Of a stretch of DNA of 7,057 nt, positions 5,507 through 7,057 are shown one piece after another. Source of the stretch: CAYUCJ01 sp049282265. Lineage in GTDB: Bacteria > Desulfobacterota > DSM-4660 > Desulfatiglandales > Desulfatiglandaceae. The notes under the pieces are model-generated. The model was not told the DNA's origin. It worked only from the letters and a program-made list of their open reading frames with translations, and did no database searches. Location of the stretch: contig JBAPTR010000260.1 in the NCBI GenBank assembly GCA_049282265.1, forward strand, positions 1 to 7,057, given 5' to 3'. The translations under genes and the position numbers were made by a program. Numbering within the stretch: position 1 is the first letter of the stretch; the number at the start of each line of letters is the position of its first letter.

Positions 5507-6460
5507 TTAGCTGCTCAATTTCCCGGCCTGCGTGATCCACATCTCCAGATTGGCCAATCTTTCCGATTTCCCCAGCGCTCCCCGGAGTTCCTCAATGGTG
5601 CTTGAAGCCAATTTTGCGAACGTAAAAATACCTGCATCGTTGAGATGCTTGCTCATGGCAAGACCGATCCCGTTGATCTCTGTGAGGTCATCCGGAAAAA
5701 GTTCCTGCACCTTTAAAGGCGCCTCCTCGGTACTTTCTTGTGCTTTCTGATCTTTGACCGGAAACTCAACCTTCTCCAGTTCTGCCTGTACTTTGGCGGG
5801 GCTGCGTGCCTTTCCGGCAGCCTTTTCCCCGGCAGGTGTTGCGCCGGACCATGCCTTGTGGGCGCCGGCAAGGTCATCTCTAATATCCTGAAGAAGATCG
5901 GCTGTTTTCAGATTCAAGGCGTCAAGCGATTGTTTCATATTTGAAAAAAATATTTGGCGTTCAGCCCTGGCCTTGCCGGTCAGCTCGATATGCTCATTAT
6001 GAGATTGCTTTTCCAGATCGGATACGGTGGATTTTATGCCGGATACGAACATCTGAAGATCGTTTTTCAACTTGCCGGCCATCTCGGCGTGATCTCTGTG
6101 GAAGTTCCCCTGCAAATCGAACGCCTCATCTCTAAGGGCTGCAATATATTCTTCTATTCCGGCAATGAAGACCTGCAGATCGACTTTCATGTTTCCGGCC
6201 ATCTCGACCCTGTCGTTCTTGAAGAGATCCATCAGGTCGGACACGGTGGATTTTATGCCGGATACGAACATCTGAAGATCGTCTTTCAGCTTGCCGGCCA
6301 TCTGGGTGTGGTCATTGCGGAAGCCTTGCTGCATGTCCGCCACATCGGACTTGAGTTCAAACATGCCGTGCTTTAAATCGGCGATGAATTCCACCCGCCC
6401 GTTGCGAAGTGCGTCTATTTCACCGCGCAAATTTGTCATCTCTTCGGTTAAGCGCCCCAT
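5507..6460 (-). CDS. GvpC-like repeat protein with C-terminal helix-hairpin-helix domain
   Basis: This 317-residue protein is probably an outer-surface or shell-associated gas vesicle protein. Residues 47-192 hold four tandem units beginning FRND, FKND, FHRD and SHNE, of 33, 40, 33 and 40 residues; a partial unit precedes them from residue 18. Each unit carries the pattern MAGK-L--DLQMF, which lines up with the A-K----L--F spacing of the 33-residue repeats of cyanobacterial GvpC. The units are helical and charged, and the 40-residue form adds exactly one heptad. Residues 199-250 are a linker rich in A, K, E and P. Residues 256-317 are a helix-hairpin-helix module: DDLTEINGIGLAMSKHL, then AGIFTFAKLA and a final helix. 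The ATG at 6460 has AAAGGAG 7 bases upstream. It is the second gene, where gvpC often stands after gvpA. The GvpC relation is inferred from period and pattern; the alternative is a coiled-coil protein unique to this lineage. Confidence 0.8.
   Translation of the reverse strand: MGRLTEEMTNLRGEIDALRNGRVEFIADLKHGMFELKSDVADMQQGFRNDHTQMAGKLKDDLQMFVSGIKSTVSDLMDLFKNDRVEMAGNMKVDLQVFIAGIEEYIAALRDEAFDLQGNFHRDHAEMAGKLKNDLQMFVSGIKSTVSDLEKQSHNEHIELTGKARAERQIFFSNMKQSLDALNLKTADLLQDIRDDLAGAHKAWSGATPAGEKAAGKARSPAKVQAELEKVEFPVKDQKAQESTEEAPLKVQELFPDDLTEINGIGLAMSKHLNDAGIFTFAKLASSTIEELRGALGKSERLANLEMWITQAGKLSS
6005..6322 (-). repeat. 219-bp internal direct repeat in the gvpC-like gene
   Basis: The DNA for repeat unit 1 (6224-6322) and unit 3 (6005-6103) is nearly identical. 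Bases around 6024-6062 and 6243-6281 match almost base for base at an offset of exactly 219 (73 codons, one 33- plus one 40-residue unit). Units 2 (6104-6223) and 4 are more diverged. This indicates duplication of a 73-residue double unit, more recent than the divergence of 33- and 40-residue forms, or gene conversion between copies. Confidence 0.85.
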
Positions 6461-6506
6461 GGTCTTTCTCCTTTCTCGGATTCATCTTGGAAACAGGACT
6501 TGTCTA

Positions 6507-6540
6507 AGCGTGAGGAGCCTTAGGGTCGACTCCTCACGTT
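6507..6540 (-). promoter_or_regulatory. Intergenic hairpin after gvpA (attenuator or mRNA stabiliser)
   Basis: CGTGAGGAG (6509-6517) and CTCCTCACG (6530-6538) are perfect 9-base inverted complements around a 12-base loop. A G-U and an A-U pair can lengthen the stem to 11. No run of U follows on the transcribed side, so it does not look like a classic intrinsic terminator. It sits about 85 bases after the gvpA stop and about 47 before the next start codon. A processing site, a 3' stabiliser of a short gvpA message or a partial attenuator all fit, and each would make gvpA the most abundant product. Confidence 0.7.
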
Positions 6541-6625
6541 CAGATTGCCCACATGGGTTTAAATCGGGAAAGGGCAACGAATACGGGTCGGTTCATCCCG
6601 TCTAATTTGCCCTCTCACCGATCCT

Positions 6626-6844
6626 TCAGGCAGGAGCTGCAGCGGAGGCTGTGAGGCCGATGGCTTCAGCATACTTCAAATACGTTTCCACCGAAGCGAT
6701 CACCACCCGCGCTTCGATAGACAGCAATTCGATCCCCACAAGCGATACCTTGGCCCAGGCATCGATAACAATGCCTTTGTCGAGAATTCTGTCCACGACT
6801 TCTGCCAGACTCGAGGAATCTGTCGATTTTTGTACTTTTGCCAT
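6626..6844 (-). CDS. gvpA: GvpA, major gas vesicle shell protein
   Basis: This 72-residue protein is the structural subunit that polymerises into the ribbed, gas-permeable wall of the gas vesicle. The sequence is an almost canonical GvpA: a short polar N-terminus with SSSLAEVVDRILDKG (residues 10-24), then VIDAW and KVSLVGIELLSIEARVVIAS (32-51), then VETYLKYAEAIGLT, and a small-residue tail ending in AAAPA. The length matches bacterial GvpA. The ATG at 6844 is preceded by AAAAAGGAGA about 6 bases upstream, a strong ribosome binding site. The reading frame stays open up to 7024, but that extension has no counterpart in GvpA and would place the promoter inside the gene, so I reject it. It is the first gene of the cluster, with a sigma-54 type promoter upstream and a hairpin downstream, both fitting high, regulated expression. 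Confidence 0.98.
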   Translation of the reverse strand: MAKVQKSTDSSSLAEVVDRILDKGIVIDAWAKVSLVGIELLSIEARVVIASVETYLKYAEAIGLTASAAAPA

Positions 6845-6891
6845 GATGTTTCTCCTTTTTGGTTTTTTAGTGGTTATTCTGATTTCGCCAT

Positions 6892-6904
6892 ATGCATGCA
6901 TGCA
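6892..6904. repeat. ATGC alternating run in the gvpA leader
   Basis: ATGCATGCATGCA is a 4-base repeat that contains the 12-base palindrome TGCATGCATGCA. It lies immediately downstream of the transcription start predicted from the sigma-54 site, so it would form the first bases of the gvpA leader. It could be a dimeric protein site or a 5' stabilising fold. No function can be read from the sequence. Confidence 0.4.
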
Positions 6905-6916
6905 AACATTTCTTAT

Positions 6917-6932
6917 TGCACTAGCCGTGCCA
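6917..6932 (-). promoter_or_regulatory. Sigma-54 (RpoN) promoter for gvpA
   Basis: Read on the minus strand this is TGGCACGGCTAGTGCA. The RpoN consensus is TGGCAC, five bases, TTGCA. The -24 element is a perfect match, the spacing is exact, the invariant GC of the -12 element is present, and only the first T of TTGCA differs. Transcription would start near 6906, giving a leader of about 60 bases before the gvpA ATG. If correct, the operon needs an AAA+ enhancer-binding activator bound further upstream, probably outside or at the right edge of the window. The match is seen directly; activity is inferred. Confidence 0.8.
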
Positions 6933-6937
6933 GAGGC

Positions 6938-6958
6938 GCATCCATTCGTGATGGAAGC
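6938..6958. promoter_or_regulatory. Small inverted repeat just upstream of the -24 element
   Basis: TCCAT (6941-6945) and ATGGA (6951-6955) form a perfect 5-base inverted repeat with a 5-base spacer. Beyond an A/A mismatch, GC at each end adds two more pairs. It begins 6 bases upstream of the -24 box. It could be an operator for a repressor or an accessory activator. It is short and could be chance. Confidence 0.25.
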
Positions 6959-7057
6959 TTTAACCTCTTGCAACCGGCTGAAAACAAAGATAATTAGAAA
7001 GGAGACGGGGGAATTGATTCCCAAAGAATGAAAAACAGGAAATACGGGCTATGGAAC

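Noticed and set aside
6845..7024. N-terminal extension of GvpA by 60 codons
   Set aside because: GvpA has no such extension, the ATG at 6844 has a strong ribosome site, and the sigma-54 site lies within the extension.

Overview
The window carries a gas vesicle (gvp) gene cluster. Every gene I can support lies on the minus strand, so transcription runs from high to low coordinates. The anchor is a textbook gvpA (6626-6844) with a very good sigma-54 type promoter (6917-6932) upstream. Reading downstream, there follows a GvpC-like repeat protein with a C-terminal helix-hairpin-helix domain (5507-6460), the AAA+ ATPase gvpN (4456-5421), a small coiled-coil protein (4032-4355), a doubtful small ORF or decayed gene (3662-3997), a 61-residue zinc-ribbon protein (3535-3720), a GvpF/GvpL-family protein (2719-3483), gvpG (2433-2711), a tandem ArsA/Get3-type ATPase (343-2382) and a second, minor GvpA-family shell protein (87-350). 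A ribosome binding site and ATG at the left edge suggest one more gene running out of the window.

The organism is a Gram-negative-like bacterium of about 50% GC. A sigma-54 promoter on gvpA, this gene order, and AATC-type heptamer repeats between and inside genes would fit a Desulfobacterota (former Deltaproteobacteria) member. That placement is an inference from general impression, not from a marker gene.

The genes fit one assembly pathway. GvpA forms the ribbed shell. The 33/40-residue repeat protein probably lies along the outside of the shell, as cyanobacterial GvpC does. GvpF/L, GvpG and the minor GvpA paralogue belong to the nucleation and accessory set, and GvpN is the ATPase required for vesicle growth. 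Less usual members are the double-headed ArsA/Get3-like ATPase, in which both halves keep a P-loop and a CxxC, and two small unassigned proteins. A Get3-like chaperone in a cluster that must deliver very hydrophobic GvpA subunits suggests a soluble carrier for shell proteins.

A second layer is repeat DNA. Three tracts of AATC/GATT heptamers sit at 365-406, 1318-1359 and 4370-4425. Two are inside the ArsA-like gene and are translated: one is the linker between the two ATPase halves and the other is the C-terminal tail that runs into the next start codon. The third separates gvpN from the next gene and changes orientation in its middle. A different heptamer (GAGTGAT type) lies between gvpG and the ArsA-like gene. 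A hairpin between gvpA and the gvpC-like gene could set the high gvpA to downstream message ratio that a shell protein needs.
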